A stretch of DNA of 64,000 bases from JAAUUE01 sp943370025 (lineage in GTDB: Bacteria > Cyanobacteriota > Cyanobacteriia > Cyanobacteriales > JAAUUE01), in NCBI GenBank assembly GCA_943370025.1, contig CALRPI020000026.1, forward strand, positions 4,986-68,985. Reading direction: 5' to 3'. The position numbers and the translations under genes are program-made. The notes beneath the pieces are model-generated. The model ran no database searches. It had not been told where the DNA came from and was given only the letters and a program-made list of their open reading frames with translations. The stretch's first letter is position 1; each line of letters begins with the position of its first letter. This document shows, one piece after another, positions 8,241 through 16,147 of this stretch.

Positions 8241-8625
8241 AATAGAATATGGAGCATTGCTAGCCGAAATTCAACCTAAGGTGATTGTGACTGAAGAAGA
8301 GAATGATCGTGCCTTGAGTATTGTCGAAAACTTGTTAGCCGAAGAAAGTCTATCGCCAGAAAAAGAGCAAATCCTGCGGCTTTTAATTTCTTTGATCGAA
8401 AAATTTGAAGATGAACATTATCCGTTAAAAGCTGCAACTCCTTGTTCGATCTTATTGCACTTGATAGAAGAAAGAAATATCAAGCCTGTTGATCTTGCTA
8501 CTGTAATTGGCTCTCAAGATTTAGTTTCTGAGATCATTAATGGCAAAATATCAATCAACAAAGATCAAGCAAAAGCTCTTGGTGATTTTTTCTATGTTGA
8601 TCCAATTGTATTTATTGATGCTTAA
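8221..8625 (+). CDS. higA: HigA-type antitoxin with C-terminal HTH
   Basis: A 134-residue protein. Residues 1-70 form the acidic helical region typical of cyanobacterial HigA (starts MTLTLNKIEYGALLAEIQPK). About 75-134 form an HTH_3-like domain (LIEERNIKPVDLATVIGS, then SEIINGK, then AKALGDFFYVDP). Antitoxins of this group bind HigB and repress their own operon. The upstream toxin gene is reduced to its two ends, so this is an orphan antitoxin that may persist as a repressor or an anti-addiction module. The gene starts within the former higB end. Confidence 0.85.
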   Translation: MTLTLNKIEYGALLAEIQPKVIVTEEENDRALSIVENLLAEESLSPEKEQILRLLISLIEKFEDEHYPLKAATPCSILLHLIEERNIKPVDLATVIGSQDLVSEIINGKISINKDQAKALGDFFYVDPIVFIDA

Positions 8626-8709
8626 ACTACTTTCTGCAAAATATTACCAAGTCTGCCTCACCACTAGCCCCATAAAGCCCACAAAAAATTCCTCATGCGT
8701 AAGTCCTGA

Positions 8710-9453
8710 TTATTTAGTCCCCACAGCAAAACCACGACATCTGGGCAACTCTTGAGGATATTTATCTAACTTCCACGCCTTGACCGAAGGAAAACCCGCA
8801 CTGGTGAGCATATAGCCCAAACATTGCAACGTCGGAGTCCAGTAGTTAGTGTGGTTATTGCCATACTCATTAGTAGGATAAAACTCCATCACCATTTGAT
8901 TGCCATAGCCATGCCCCAAGCCGCCTTGGTAGGGACTGAAATCATCTAGAATTGCCGACTCGACATAGATTTGTTCATTACAAAGAGCGGCTAATTTATC
9001 GATCGCCAGCAGCGGATGCCGCAGATGGTAAAGCGTCCCAAAGAAGAAAATCACATCAAACCTGCCCAGAATTTCCTCAGAAACATCATAGACACTCATC
9101 TCTCGCCGCTGACAAATCTGTTCGCCATAACCCCAAGCCCCACGACAGAGATCAAACGTCTCCCAAGCTGGGCGCTGGCGTTGATCCAAAAAGCCGAGGT
9201 AATCGGAAAAATCATCGATCGCCACCACCTCCTTTGCCCCCCGCCGCAATGCCTCAAAGCTCCAATAGCCATCCCAAGCCCCCACATCCAGCACCCGCTT
9301 TCCGGTTAAATCTTCAGGAATCCCATACATCTCAGTATCCAGAGGCGCCCAGCCCGGAGTCACAGTACCATCGGGCAGAGGAATTTTGTGATACCAAAAG
9401 GGAACAGCAGCGATCTGGTCAGCAAGATTAGGTTTGGCAGGAAAACTCAGCAT
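8710..9453 (-). CDS. Class I SAM-dependent methyltransferase, CmoB-like (DUF1698)
   Basis: A 247-residue methyltransferase. The SAM-binding motif I is KRVLDVGAWDGYWSFEALRRGA, quoted here in part as VLDVGAWDG, followed by EVVAIDDF and the catalytic-domain motif FDVIFFFGTLYHLRHPLLAI. The latter motif is close to that of CmoB and other DUF1698 proteins. CmoB itself is longer and modifies tRNA wobble uridine; this short form lacks that N-terminal extension, so a small-molecule or sugar substrate is equally possible. It is divergent from cysS, with repeat-filled space between. Confidence 0.8.
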   Translation of the reverse strand: MLSFPAKPNLADQIAAVPFWYHKIPLPDGTVTPGWAPLDTEMYGIPEDLTGKRVLDVGAWDGYWSFEALRRGAKEVVAIDDFSDYLGFLDQRQRPAWETFDLCRGAWGYGEQICQRREMSVYDVSEEILGRFDVIFFFGTLYHLRHPLLAIDKLAALCNEQIYVESAILDDFSPYQGGLGHGYGNQMVMEFYPTNEYGNNHTNYWTPTLQCLGYMLTSAGFPSVKAWKLDKYPQELPRCRGFAVGTK

Positions 9454-9536
9454 TATTTATAGATTATTCGGATACTCTCATCCGTTAGAATTATTGAATA
9501 TTGGGTTGTAGTAAGGGAAAAGCTTTCCTCTGTGGC

Positions 9537-9567
9537 AATCTAGTATCATCAAAGATAATACTAGATT
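9537..9567. repeat. Perfect 10-bp inverted repeat in a divergent promoter region
   Basis: AATCTAGTAT and ATACTAGATT are separated by 11 bp, between the divergently transcribed methyltransferase and cysS genes. It could be an operator or just a hairpin; no regulator is identified. Confidence 0.45.
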
Positions 9568-9587
9568 GCTGTTAAACTACGAAACCT

Positions 9588-9652
9588 CGATCCCCCCCTA
9601 GCCCCCCTTAAAAAGGGGGGAACAAGACTAGCCCCTCTTTTTAAGGGGGGGA
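9588..9652. repeat. Family P palindromic repeats, tandem
   Basis: Two abutting C-block/G-block hairpins (CCCCCTTAAAAAGGGGGG and CCTCTTTTTAAGGGGGGG), related to 861-898 and 62141-62297. Confidence 0.8.
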
Positions 9653-9681
9653 ACAAGAAATGTTCTTAATCAAAATAAACC

Positions 9682-11163
9682 ATGACTCTTACCCTCTACA
9701 ATACCTTGACACGCCAGAAGGAAGCTTTTCAACCCCTAGTACCGGGGCAGGTGAAGCTCTATTGTTGTGGGATGACGGTTTATGACTATTGCCATTTGGG
9801 TCATGCTCGCACCTGCTTGGTGTGGGATGTGGCACGGCGCTACCTGCAATGGTTGGGCTACAAAGTGGAATACGTCCAGAATTTTACCGATATTGACGAC
9901 AAAATTCTCAACCGGGCTAAGGCGGAAGGTAGCTCCATGGAGGCAGTATCTGAGAAATTTATTGCTGCCTATTTTGAGGATATGGAGCGGCTGCACATTG
10001 GCAAAGCCGATGCCTATCCCCGTGCTACCCATGCCCTCGACGGTATTAAAAGATTAGTTGCCGAATTGGAACAAAAAGGGGTGGCTTACGCGGCTGGAGG
10101 GGATGTCTATTATGCCGTGGGTAAATTTCCCGGTTATGGCAAGCTCTCAGGGCGGAAACTTGAAGACCTGCAAGCGGGAGCCAGTGGCAGAGTCAAAGAG
10201 GGGGAGGAGGCAAAAAAACAAGATGCTTTTGATTTTGCCCTGTGGAAGGGGGCAAAACCGGGGGAACCGGCTTGGGATTCCCCTTGGGGCGAGGGCAGAC
10301 CGGGCTGGCATATTGAATGTAGTGCGATGGTGCGCGATCGCTTTGGAGCCACCATTGATATCCATGTGGGCGGGGCAGATTTAATCTTCCCCCACCACGA
10401 AAACGAAATTGCCCAATCCGAAGCCGCAACTGGGCAACCGTTGTCCCATTACTGGCTCCACAACGGCATGGTGATGGTGGATGGGGAAAAAATGTCCAAA
10501 TCCTTGGGCAACTTTACGACAATCAGGGAATTACTCGATCGTGGGGTTGACCCCATGGCAATTAGATTGTTCATCTTGCAAACCCAATACCGGAAACCTG
10601 TAGATTTCACCCAAGAGGCAATTACCTCGGCAACCAACGGCTGGCAGACCCTGAAGGAAAGCTTGCTCTTTGGCTACGAGTATGGCGATCGCTTAGATTG
10701 GCAAGCACATAAATCCCCAGCCGGGGAGCTTGTCCAGCAATCCCTAGATAATACCTATACCCAAGAATTTGCGGCGGCGGTGAATGAAGATTTCAACTTT
10801 GCCGGAGGTTTAGTGGTTTTGTTTGAACTAGCAAAGGAATTGCGCCGCGATCGTAATCTGATGATCCATGAGGGGAAAACAGCTACAGAACCAAAGAAGC
10901 TAGAGGAAATTTGGCAGACTTTGGTGAATCTGGCTCAGGTGTTTGGGTTCACTGTATCCTTAGCCGATCTGGAATTAGACACGGAGCAGCCTAGCCAAGA
11001 TGCCCTGAGTGATGCCATGATTGATCTAGCGATTAATCAGCGCCAAGCTGCCCGAAAATCAAGGAATTTTGGGGAGAGTGATCGCATTCGTCAAGAACTG
11101 CAAGCTCAAGGGGTGATCCTGATTGATAGCCCTGATGGCAGTACTCGTTGGCATCGAGCTTAG
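9682..11163 (+). CDS. cysS: Cysteinyl-tRNA synthetase
   Basis: A full-length 493-residue class I aminoacyl-tRNA synthetase that charges tRNA-Cys in the cytoplasm. The ATP-binding HIGH-type motif is in YCHLGHART. The zinc ligands are CCGMTVYD near residue 28, ECSAM near 215, and HHENEIAQSE. The KMSKSLGNF motif is near 272. The C-terminal anticodon-binding helices (DLAINQRQAARKSRNF, then DRIRQEL) are intact. The start MTLTLYNTLTRQKE matches the usual N-terminus. It is monocistronic by position, with a repeat upstream and D/B repeats downstream. Confidence 0.97.
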   Translation: MTLTLYNTLTRQKEAFQPLVPGQVKLYCCGMTVYDYCHLGHARTCLVWDVARRYLQWLGYKVEYVQNFTDIDDKILNRAKAEGSSMEAVSEKFIAAYFEDMERLHIGKADAYPRATHALDGIKRLVAELEQKGVAYAAGGDVYYAVGKFPGYGKLSGRKLEDLQAGASGRVKEGEEAKKQDAFDFALWKGAKPGEPAWDSPWGEGRPGWHIECSAMVRDRFGATIDIHVGGADLIFPHHENEIAQSEAATGQPLSHYWLHNGMVMVDGEKMSKSLGNFTTIRELLDRGVDPMAIRLFILQTQYRKPVDFTQEAITSATNGWQTLKESLLFGYEYGDRLDWQAHKSPAGELVQQSLDNTYTQEFAAAVNEDFNFAGGLVVLFELAKELRRDRNLMIHEGKTATEPKKLEEIWQTLVNLAQVFGFTVSLADLELDTEQPSQDALSDAMIDLAINQRQAARKSRNFGESDRIRQELQAQGVILIDSPDGSTRWHRA

Positions 11164-11206
11164 TTCGTGTAAAACTTATGCTGAGACTCTATATTTTCAG
11201 GTTCGT

Positions 11207-11331
11207 AAGGTGGGCAATGCCCACCCTACTATAGCAAACCTAAATGGTTTCACCCGCCGGAGGCGGGTGAAACCATCTGCCAGAAGCAAGTTTGCTTAGT
11301 AACTGTTCGCAAATGATTTAGGATCGCTATA
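11207..11331. repeat. Short GGTGGGCAATGCCCACC palindrome followed by family B element, copy 1
   Basis: A palindrome GGTGGGCAATGCCCACC is followed at 11230-11331 by a family B element: TATAGCAAACCTAAATGG at left, TTTAGGATCGCTATA at right, and a central hairpin TTTCACCCGCC/GGCGGGTGAAA. The termini are inverted repeats ending in TA. Confidence 0.8.
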
Positions 11332-11365
11332 GATTTAATAAATATGATAAATCTTGGGAAGGTTG

Positions 11366-12049
11366 ATGAATAATCTAGTCGTAACTAATGATGATGGGAT
11401 TGATGCACCGGGGATTAAGGCACTCCAGAAGGCGATCGATAGCCGAGGAATGCTGATTGCTCCCCTAGAACACCATTCTGGCTGTGGTCACCAAGTGACT
11501 ACCCATAAACCCATTCGCTATAAATCTCGATCGCCCCTCGAACACGCCATCGAAGGCACTCCCACTGATTGTGTCCGCCTTGCCCTAGCTCATTTCTGTC
11601 CAGAGGCAACAGCGGTGATTTCGGGTATTAATGCCGGAGGCAACCTAGGGGTGGATGTATACATTTCTGGGACAGTGGCGGCGGTACGGGAAGCAGCGAT
11701 TCATGGGGTGAATGGGATTGCCATCTCTCAATACATCAAAAAAGGTCTAGCGATCGACTGGAGTTTGTCAGCAAAGCTGGCAACTTTGGTCCTAGAAGAC
11801 CTGCTGCATCGCCCGACGGAACCCGGTACGTTCTGGAATGTCAACCTCCCCCATCTCACGGCGGATGCGCCTCCCCCAGCAATGATCTTTTGCTCTCCTA
11901 GCACTCAGCCTCTACCCCTAAAATATCACCGCAAAGGGGATTATTTTTCCTATGTAGGGGAATATGGAAAGCGCGATCGAGACCCCGGTACTGATGTGGA
12001 TGTTTGCTTTTCCGATAACATCGCGGTGACACAATTACATATCTATTAG
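11366..12049 (+). CDS. surE: 5'/3'-nucleotidase SurE
   Basis: A 227-residue phosphatase that removes phosphate from nucleoside 5'- and 3'-monophosphates with a divalent metal. The conserved metal-binding NDDGIDAPG is at residues 6-14, the Ser/Asn ligands are in APLEHHSGCGHQVT, and GINAGGNLGVDVYISGTVAA is the family's central signature. The frame also has a TTG at 11354, but ATG at 11366 gives MNNLVVTNDDG, the usual SurE start. A GGGAAGG stretch just upstream could serve as ribosome site. A terminator-like hairpin follows. Confidence 0.95.
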   Translation: MNNLVVTNDDGIDAPGIKALQKAIDSRGMLIAPLEHHSGCGHQVTTHKPIRYKSRSPLEHAIEGTPTDCVRLALAHFCPEATAVISGINAGGNLGVDVYISGTVAAVREAAIHGVNGIAISQYIKKGLAIDWSLSAKLATLVLEDLLHRPTEPGTFWNVNLPHLTADAPPPAMIFCSPSTQPLPLKYHRKGDYFSYVGEYGKRDRDPGTDVDVCFSDNIAVTQLHIY

Positions 12050-12075
12050 AGGTCATTTATCAAGTGGCTAGAAGG

Positions 12076-12120
12076 TCTAATTTTTTCGCTCCCAGCAGGG
12101 GCAAGAAATTAGATTTTTTT
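12076..12120. terminator. Terminator-like hairpin between convergent surE and RHH gene
   Basis: TCTAATTT pairs with AAATTAGA, with an inner GCTCC/GGGGC stem and a T7 run at the right. It would end surE transcription and, with the A/T arms on the other strand, possibly the opposing gene too. Confidence 0.6.
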
Positions 12121-12304
12121 AACGCATATTTACCACTTTTGCCGGACTTTGCTGCTGTCGACGTTCCTGCAATGCCTGATCAATTAATTTGGAAACTAGC
12201 CAAGAGACCGATCGTTCATCTGCCTCTGCCCATGCTTCTAATTCCTTTTTCCATTCTGAAGGAATATAAGCTACCACTCGATCTAAGTCTGTTTTGCCGC
12301 CCAT
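12119..12304 (-). CDS. Ribbon-helix-helix (CopG-like) small protein
   Basis: A 61-residue protein: a short strand (RVVAYIPSEW), then helix (KKELEAWAEADER), turn and helix (SVSWLVSKLIDQALQER). This is the RHH pattern of small DNA-binding dimers and many antitoxins. No toxin gene adjoins it: surE converges from the other side and map diverges. Its own promoter region holds a strong inverted repeat (12361-12400) that could be its operator. DNA binding is inferred from the fold pattern. Confidence 0.7.
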   Translation of the reverse strand: MGGKTDLDRVVAYIPSEWKKELEAWAEADERSVSWLVSKLIDQALQERRQQQSPAKVVNMR

Positions 12305-12360
12305 ACTAAGTTTTGTTTTGACTTTTTCTTATCTCAAGTATATGGGCAACAAGCTAACCC

Positions 12361-12400
12361 GTGCTATGCTAGTCCGTGCTGTGCTAGCATAGCCCAGCAC
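12361..12400. promoter_or_regulatory. Inverted/direct repeat, possible RHH operator
   Basis: CTATGCTAG (12364-12372) and CTAGCATAG (12384-12392) are perfect inverted arms inside an imperfect direct repeat GTGCTATGCTAG / GTGCTGTGCTAG. The site lies between the divergent RHH gene and map. RHH repressors bind such short palindromic arrays, so autoregulation is plausible but inferred. Confidence 0.45.
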
Positions 12401-12424
12401 ATAAGAAGAACAGAAACTTTAAAT

Positions 12425-13249
12425 ATGAACCATCAAAATTTGCTTTCGATCGCCGCTGATCTCGTGCAACCATCAATTAATCGGGGGATTGTATTGCTCT
12501 CAGCTAGAGAAATGGACAAGATGCGCCGGGTAGGACGACTTGCTGCAAATCTTCTCAATCATCTCGAACCAATGGTGCAACCCGGAGTGAGTACCCAAGC
12601 TTTGAATAATGAGGCGGCAAGTTGGATGCAAGCTAATAGTGCCATCAGTGCCACCCTTGGCTATGCCCCTCCCGGTCATCCCCCGTTTACAGGGTCTATT
12701 TGCACTAGCGTTAATGAAGTGGTTTGTCATGGCATTCCCAACCCTAAGCAAATTCTTCAAGACGGCGATATTATCAATATCGATGTGACTCCGCTTCTAG
12801 AAGGCTATCACGGCGATACTTCTAGAACATTTCTCGTAGGTCAGGTATCCGCAACAGCCCGAAAATTGGTTGAAGCTACTCAAGAATCGATGATGCGAGG
12901 GATTGCGGAAATCAAACCCGGTGCCAGAGTTGGTGACATTGGTGCGGCAATTCAAGAATATGCCGAGGCGAGGGGATTTTCAGTTGTTCGAGACATGGTT
13001 GGGCATGGCATTGGCAGGCAGATGCATACAGAGTTTCAAGTTCCTCACTATGGCAAACGAGGTAGTGGGGTGAAACTGCGTCCGGGAATGGTGTTTACGG
13101 TTGAACCTATGTTAAATGAAGGGACTTATGAGCTGAAACTACTAGCCGATCGTTGGACTGTGATTACAAAAGACAAAAAACTCTCTGCTCAGTTTGAACA
13201 TACAGTTGCCGTTACCGAGGAAGGTGTAGAGATATTAACTCTTGCTTAA
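12425..13249 (+). CDS. map: Type I methionine aminopeptidase
   Basis: A 274-residue enzyme that removes the initiator methionine from nascent proteins. The substrate histidine is in VVCHGIP. The dinuclear metal ligands are in NIDVTP (Asp), GDTSRTF (Asp), GHGIGRQMH (His), TVEPM (Glu) and FEHTVAV (Glu). About 25 residues before LSAREMDKMRRVG form an N-terminal extension relative to the shortest bacterial forms. It ends 3 nt before the convergent Uma2 gene. Confidence 0.95.
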   Translation: MNHQNLLSIAADLVQPSINRGIVLLSAREMDKMRRVGRLAANLLNHLEPMVQPGVSTQALNNEAASWMQANSAISATLGYAPPGHPPFTGSICTSVNEVVCHGIPNPKQILQDGDIINIDVTPLLEGYHGDTSRTFLVGQVSATARKLVEATQESMMRGIAEIKPGARVGDIGAAIQEYAEARGFSVVRDMVGHGIGRQMHTEFQVPHYGKRGSGVKLRPGMVFTVEPMLNEGTYELKLLADRWTVITKDKKLSAQFEHTVAVTEEGVEILTLA

Positions 13250-13252
13250 ATG

Positions 13253-13858
13253 TTAATTTGGCATCAAGTCATCGAGACGAAGTTGGAGATTGGGAAACAG
13301 ACCAGAAGAAATAGTATCTCCTAAACGATATTGGTGCTGCTGATACACCCCATTCACTAACTGGCAGACAGTAAAAGTAGGTTGCTTGGGATTGCCGATA
13401 AATTGCCAACCACCCAAGCCCCGAAAATCCACAATCCAATATTCAGGAATATTCAAGCAAGCATATTCCTCCACTTTCCTCGCATAGTCATCTTGCCAGT
13501 TGGTACTAACTACTTCTGCCACCAGATGGATCGTATTGCCATGACAAATCACTGGCTCCTTGTGCCAAAGGGGTTCTTGACTAAGCTTGGCTCTATCTAA
13601 AACGATCACGTCAGGACGCAGAGCTGTGGCTTCGGTAGATATTGGTTTGATCAAGCAATTTTTCGGCACTAACCAGTTGAAATTATTACGCAGGATTTCG
13701 ACATAGATTCTCCCAGCAATACACCCAGCAACAGCTTCGTGAGTACCTGTAGGAGCCATATCTCTCAGTTCTCCGTCAATTAGTTCATAGCGAGTATTAT
13801 CTCCGTATTCGGCGATAAAGGTTTCAAAGCTCAGGAGTTTAGATGGGGTGTAGGTCAT
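13253..13858 (-). CDS. Uma2 family putative endonuclease (DUF820)
   Basis: A 201-residue member of the PD-(D/E)XK-like Uma2 family that is greatly expanded in cyanobacteria. Typical marks are RYELIDGELRDMAPTGTHEA at the start, RPDVIVLD in the middle, and LVAEVVSTN then YARKVEEYACLNIPEYWIVDF with the E and K of the nuclease core. Biological role in cyanobacteria is unknown. It is convergent to map and has its own upstream region. Confidence 0.9.
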   Translation of the reverse strand: MTYTPSKLLSFETFIAEYGDNTRYELIDGELRDMAPTGTHEAVAGCIAGRIYVEILRNNFNWLVPKNCLIKPISTEATALRPDVIVLDRAKLSQEPLWHKEPVICHGNTIHLVAEVVSTNWQDDYARKVEEYACLNIPEYWIVDFRGLGGWQFIGNPKQPTFTVCQLVNGVYQQHQYRLGDTISSGLFPNLQLRLDDLMPN

Positions 13859-13935
13859 AGCTCGTTTTCAACGGCAGGATAGGCAGAGTGCAAGATTGAA
13901 ATTGGATGCTATATAAATAGTACTATCATAGTTAT

Positions 13936-13986
13936 AGTTTTCGTAAAATGCTATCAGGGGTATTTGTGATCCTGAACTGACGTTTT
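13936..13986 (+). repeat. Family H short repeat
   Basis: TAGTTTTCGTAAAATGCTAT, then AGGGGTATTTGTGATCCTGAACTGA, is closely matched at 27652-27702 (GGTTTTCGTAAAATGGCATT, then AGGGGTGTATCTTATCCCGAACTGA). Both lie between genes. No function is visible. Confidence 0.55.
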
Positions 13987-14022
13987 AACTTCACTTTATC
14001 CAAAACAAAGAGACGAACTTAG

Positions 14023-14277
14023 ATGGATGCCATTACAACAAACCAAGCTAAGAGTAACTTGGATAGTCTAGTCGATCGGGTGATTGCCAATATGCAACAA
14101 ACTATTCTTTGTAATGAGAATGGTAACAAGTATATGCTAATTTCTTTTGATGAGTTCTCCGCATGGCAAGAAACCATGTATTTACTCTCAAACCCCGTAA
14201 ATGCAAGTCGTCTGCTCGCCTCTATTCAATCAGCAGAGAGCGGCAGAGTTTTTGAAAAATCTTTAATTGAAGAATGA
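14023..14277 (+). CDS. yefM: YefM/Phd-type antitoxin
   Basis: An 84-residue Phd/YefM antitoxin: N-terminal MDAITTNQAKSNLDSLVDRV and the strand-rich CNENGNKYMLISFDEFSAWQETMYLL core, then an acidic disordered tail ending KSLIEE that in intact systems wraps the YoeB toxin. Its stop overlaps the ATG of a YoeB start, but the toxin frame ends after 11 codons, so the antitoxin is orphaned. It probably still represses its own promoter. Confidence 0.88.
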   Translation: MDAITTNQAKSNLDSLVDRVIANMQQTILCNENGNKYMLISFDEFSAWQETMYLLSNPVNASRLLASIQSAESGRVFEKSLIEE

Positions 14278-14309
14278 AGATTACATTTACAGAAGAAGGT
14301 AATGATTAA
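14274..14309 (+). pseudogene. yoeB: Truncated YoeB toxin start
   Basis: The ATG overlapping the yefM stop opens MKITFTEEGND and then stops. MKITFTEEA/S is the normal beginning of cyanobacterial YoeB, and the ATGA overlap is the normal yefM-yoeB junction. No further toxin sequence is recognised downstream, so all but the first codons have been lost. Confidence 0.65.
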
Positions 14310-14357
14310 ATTAAAGTGATTTTGATGGCAAATCCTTATCTAAAAATATCTTAGTCT

Positions 14358-15593
14358 ATGCTTATTCGTAGTGACAACAAATTAGACATAATAAAGTTAA
14401 TCAAAGAATATAGTACTCACGGTCAAAGTTACTATGTTTATATTTTGATTCGCCCTGACAAGAATGAACCTTTCTATGTCGGCAAAGGTAAAAACCAAAG
14501 ATTATTTGAGCATGAGAAGAACGTAACTTCGTTAATTATAAATAATCCTTACAAAGTCAATATTATTAAAAAAATTATAGAAAGTGGTTCTCAATTGATT
14601 TATGGTATTGATTCATTTTTTGATAATGAAGAAGATGCTTTAGCTCGTGAATGCAAGTTAATCACAGAGATAGGCAGAGCTTCTCTAGGAGCAGGTACTT
14701 TAACAAACCTGACGGAGGGGGGTGATGGCTTTATTGGATTAATTGATTTTAATAGGTACGCAAGATCCGGGAGAAATCTAAGTAGTTCTAAGGGATTTAG
14801 AATTGCGCCGGGAGATATAAATTTGCTTATGGAAATAACAGGGGGAATAACAGAAGAAGCTTTATTAGACTATATAAGAAAAGAACTATATAATTTATAT
14901 TCTACATATGATAAAACCCATCAAGAATTACAACAAAAAAAGTATGGTGAAACTTATGATCTTTCATCCCCAAATGAGTTTTTTACAAAGCATGAATGGG
15001 AATATTACTTAGATAATGGATATGGAGCAGAAAGTGAAATATATTCTTATCTTTATGGTGACCGTCAAGATATTGCATTGAAAGTCATTAAGCTTAACGA
15101 AAAAATAGGTGATAGATATTTTAGGATAGAAGATGAAATGAAAGCTTTTATTAGAACTGTATTCTCATCTGAAATTTGGCTTAAAATAGATGATATCAAA
15201 CAACAAATCAGAGTTGATCTCAGTGAGTATAAGCAGCCAAGTGAATTTGATCTAGATAGAGTTGTTAATCATTTCATTGATAGCTTAGTCACAGTAAATA
15301 AGATAATTAAAAATGGTGATAAGATTCGATGGAATAAGCAAGGGCACTCCTTGAAGTTTTCGTGCCAAGATATGAAAGCATCCGAAGTTATTCATCAGAT
15401 AGAGAAATTTTGCCATCGTAAGAAAGATCAAAACGCATGTATTGATTTTTATTCTTCTAACGAAATAGCCTTGTATCATCTAATAGTTTTTCCTCACCAT
15501 TTTCAAAGAGGTTTTAAAACCTATTTCAAACAAAAAATTGTGTTAGCTCTAAATACTAACCATCCTTCTTCTTTGGTACTGCACACTTTATAA
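14358..15593 (+). CDS. GIY-YIG domain protein (LEM-3-like), AT-rich
   Basis: A 411-residue protein. The GIY-YIG nuclease domain occupies about residues 25-140, with YVYIL (26-30), FYVGKG (39-44), an Arg in RLFEHEK, and later the conserved EEDALARECKLITEIGR and NLTEGGDG that mark the LEM-3-like branch. The C-terminal 270 residues are unrecognised. The gene is clearly richer in A/T than its neighbours, and no HIP1 octamer is seen inside it, which suggests recent acquisition. It follows the broken yefM-yoeB locus. A role in DNA cleavage is inferred from the domain. Confidence 0.8.
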   Translation: MLIRSDNKLDIIKLIKEYSTHGQSYYVYILIRPDKNEPFYVGKGKNQRLFEHEKNVTSLIINNPYKVNIIKKIIESGSQLIYGIDSFFDNEEDALARECKLITEIGRASLGAGTLTNLTEGGDGFIGLIDFNRYARSGRNLSSSKGFRIAPGDINLLMEITGGITEEALLDYIRKELYNLYSTYDKTHQELQQKKYGETYDLSSPNEFFTKHEWEYYLDNGYGAESEIYSYLYGDRQDIALKVIKLNEKIGDRYFRIEDEMKAFIRTVFSSEIWLKIDDIKQQIRVDLSEYKQPSEFDLDRVVNHFIDSLVTVNKIIKNGDKIRWNKQGHSLKFSCQDMKASEVIHQIEKFCHRKKDQNACIDFYSSNEIALYHLIVFPHHFQRGFKTYFKQKIVLALNTNHPSSLVLHTL

Positions 15594-15635
15594 GTATTTT
15601 CAAATATAATTATTAGATACAACTTGATATAAATA

Positions 15636-15642
15636 TTGGAGG
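15636..15642 (+). promoter_or_regulatory. Shine-Dalgarno TTGGAGG deciding the start at 15651
   Basis: The apparent in-frame TTG start at 15636 is part of TTGGAGG, which sits 8 nt before ATG at 15651; the ATG is therefore the start. Confidence 0.7.
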
Positions 15643-15650
15643 TTATTTAT

Positions 15651-16031
15651 ATGATTCCTAATATTGTACAAAATTCCTATTCATATCCTGATCTCTTTGT
15701 GGAACTCGATGATCCAGCTATGGCAGCTACGACTGGGGGCTTGAGTATCCCCATAACAGGTTTCCAAGAGGCAGCAAACAAATTTGCATTCTTGAGTCGT
15801 TGGGAAGCAAGGTTTAACTCCGGGAATCCCAACCTGCCCTTGGTAGCCCAAAGATTGATCAATGGTTACTACAAAGGAACTAACAAGCCAGAATACGTGG
15901 CTAATTTCAAGGCATCTAGCGGTGCTGGTTGGAAAAACTTTGCTCCCCAAATCTTTAATTTCCTTCCCTTTACGGCAGGTGGAACCCCAGAAGCGATTAA
16001 TTCCGCAGCCTCATTCCTATCTCTGTTCTAA
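15651..16031 (+). CDS. Small unrecognised protein with possible double-glycine leader
   Basis: A 126-residue protein of no recognised family. Its first 30 residues are polar/acidic and end ELDDPAMAATTGG. With Gly at -1 and -2, Leu at -12 and Met at -7 this resembles the double-glycine leader of peptides exported by C39-peptidase ABC transporters, but -4 is Thr rather than a hydrophobic residue. The remainder (LSIPITGFQEAANKFAFLSRW, cited in part) is rich in Asn, Phe, Ala and Gly and lacks Cys. No transporter or modifying enzyme lies beside it. It follows the AT-rich GIY-YIG gene in the same direction. Confidence 0.65.
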   Translation: MIPNIVQNSYSYPDLFVELDDPAMAATTGGLSIPITGFQEAANKFAFLSRWEARFNSGNPNLPLVAQRLINGYYKGTNKPEYVANFKASSGAGWKNFAPQIFNFLPFTAGGTPEAINSAASFLSLF

Positions 16032-16147
16032 ATTCTCTGCGCTAAATGTCTAAAATTAATTGAGAATCCCCTTCAATATTTGTCACAGTTGATAGCTATG
16101 ATTATGTATTAGCTAATCGATAAATTATTAAATTATCTAGGTACATA

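Noticed and set aside
8952..9431. Long plus-strand frame opposite the methyltransferase gene
   Set aside because: It is an antisense shadow: Pro/Arg/Ser-rich without motifs, while the minus strand encodes a clear SAM methyltransferase.
12064..12309. 81-codon plus-strand frame after surE
   Set aside because: It is antisense to the RHH gene and lacks any family feature.
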